Part shown: positions 63,402-64,000 of the stretch, piece by piece
Layout: each line of letters begins with the position of its first letter
How positions within the stretch are numbered: the first letter of the stretch is position 1
Origin: Bactrocera neohumeralis
Lineage: Eukaryota > Arthropoda > Insecta > Diptera > Tephritidae
Length of the DNA: 64,000 nucleotides
NCBI RefSeq assembly: GCF_024586455.1
Contig: NW_026089623.1
Span: 8,280,204-8,344,203, forward strand
Direction: 5' to 3'
Notes under the pieces: generated by a model
Seen by the model: only the letters and a program-made list of their open reading frames with translations
Told to the model about the DNA's origin: nothing
Databases searched by the model: none
Translations under genes and position numbers: made by a program

Positions 63402-64000
63402 CAAGGAGTGTTCCAAAGTAAACAGAGCTTTTTGAATCTAGCGCCCCCTGGTGGCGTCATCTATATAACGACTGGTGCGTTGGAATCTATCTTTATCGAT
63501 TGCCCAGTGAGAATTTCATGACATTTCATCGATTGGAAGTGAATTTTTGGCCTTTTAAGTGTCAATATGTTTGTGTGATCACCGAAAATTCCATCGAAAT
63601 TGTGCGTGAATTCTTCAAAAATCAACCGAAATCATCATTGAAATTCATGAAAATGGAATTGAACATCTCCAAAACATCAATTTATCGCATTTTGACCGAA
63701 CATTTGGGCTTACGAAAGGTGGGTGCACGGTTTGTTCCGCACAAATTAACTGACGACCAAAAATTGCTCAGAATACAACATTCGAAGGACATCATTAAAG
63801 AGGTTTATTTGACCAAAAATCACATTTTAGCCATTAACCACTCTCCGTATTTACCTGATATGGTACCGTGTGACTTCTTCCTTTTCGGAAAAATGTATTT
63901 GCCCATGAAAGGAATAGGTTACGCAGGTTGCTATACATATTTCTGGCTTAATAATGTAAATAGGCATATTTATCAACGAAAATGATTTTTTTATACTCTC
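63402..64000 (+). mobile_element. Mariner family M1, copy 3 (two internal deletions, runs to the window end)
   Basis: Left end CAAGGAGTGTTCCAAAGTAA preceded by TA. The transposase is readable from about 63570: ITENSIEIVREFFKNQPKSS, NISKTSIYRILTEHLGLRKV, GARFVPHKLTDDQKLLRIQH, SKDIIKEVYLTKNHILAINH, MVPCDFFLFGKMYLPMKGI. The N-terminal 80 or so codons and the segment carrying the first two catalytic Asp are both missing compared with copy 1. After KGI the sequence leaves the family, and TTTTTTATACTCTC at 63986-64000 looks like the start of a repeat A copy. Inserted just upstream of the gypsy-type gag. Confidence 0.85.

Noticed and set aside
1..64000. Search by eye for tRNA, rRNA, bacterial operons, riboswitches and origins
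   Set aside because: Nothing consistent with these was seen; the sequence is eukaryotic intron and transposon DNA.

Overview
This window looks like euchromatic DNA of a higher fly. Only one host gene is visible: four exons of a junctophilin gene on the + strand (13529-13788, 13841-13977, 14035-14175 and 27115-28654). The first introns are 52 and 57 bp with GT..AG ends, typical of Diptera. The mix of mariner, P-like, BEL, gypsy, jockey and RTE elements, together with frequent ACATATGTACAT tracts, makes me favour a true fruit fly (Tephritidae, Bactrocera-like). The species is an inference. The first (5') exons and the C-terminal membrane-anchor exon are not in the window. I see no bacterial, tRNA, rRNA or CRISPR features.

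Layout. 1-13.5 kb: upstream intron of the gene, holding an RTE fragment, dispersed repeat A, two pieces of a LINE, and a three-level nest (mariner 8051-11029 containing a Harbinger 8188-10034 containing a second Harbinger 8746-9746), then a DD37D mariner remnant. 13.5-14.2 kb: exons A-C. 14.2-27.1 kb: a 12.9 kb intron filled with a deleted mariner, a tandem-repeat element, a foldback element, a decayed P-like transposon with a THAP domain, an RTE fragment, and a mariner split by repeat A. 27.1-28.7 kb: the large exon D. 28.7-36.7 kb: intron with a Harbinger remnant, two TTAA-flanked MITEs, a LINE remnant and an RTE remnant.

36.3-50.9 kb: LINE and BEL/Pao territory on the minus strand. A BEL copy (about 36.7-41.45 kb) lies between two pieces of what may be one LINE. 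It is followed by a hAT 3' end, an RTE deletion derivative, a nearly full-length jockey-like LINE and a second, more decayed BEL copy. Both BEL copies carry a small ORF downstream of integrase with a gag-like double zinc knuckle.

50.9-64 kb: one gypsy-type, env-bearing LTR retrotransposon lying on the minus strand. It was broken successively by a mariner (51300-51944), a Tc1-like element (53355-55211), a pogo-like element (56007-59309, itself carrying an RTE LINE), a hAT (60282-62977) and another mariner at its 5' side (63402 to window end). Several of these have exact target-site duplications, so their order of insertion can be read. Every transposon ORF I checked is broken or lacks catalytic residues. 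I found no convincing undescribed biological system; the most unusual items are the BEL downstream ORF, the nests, and the tandem-repeat and TTAA elements.
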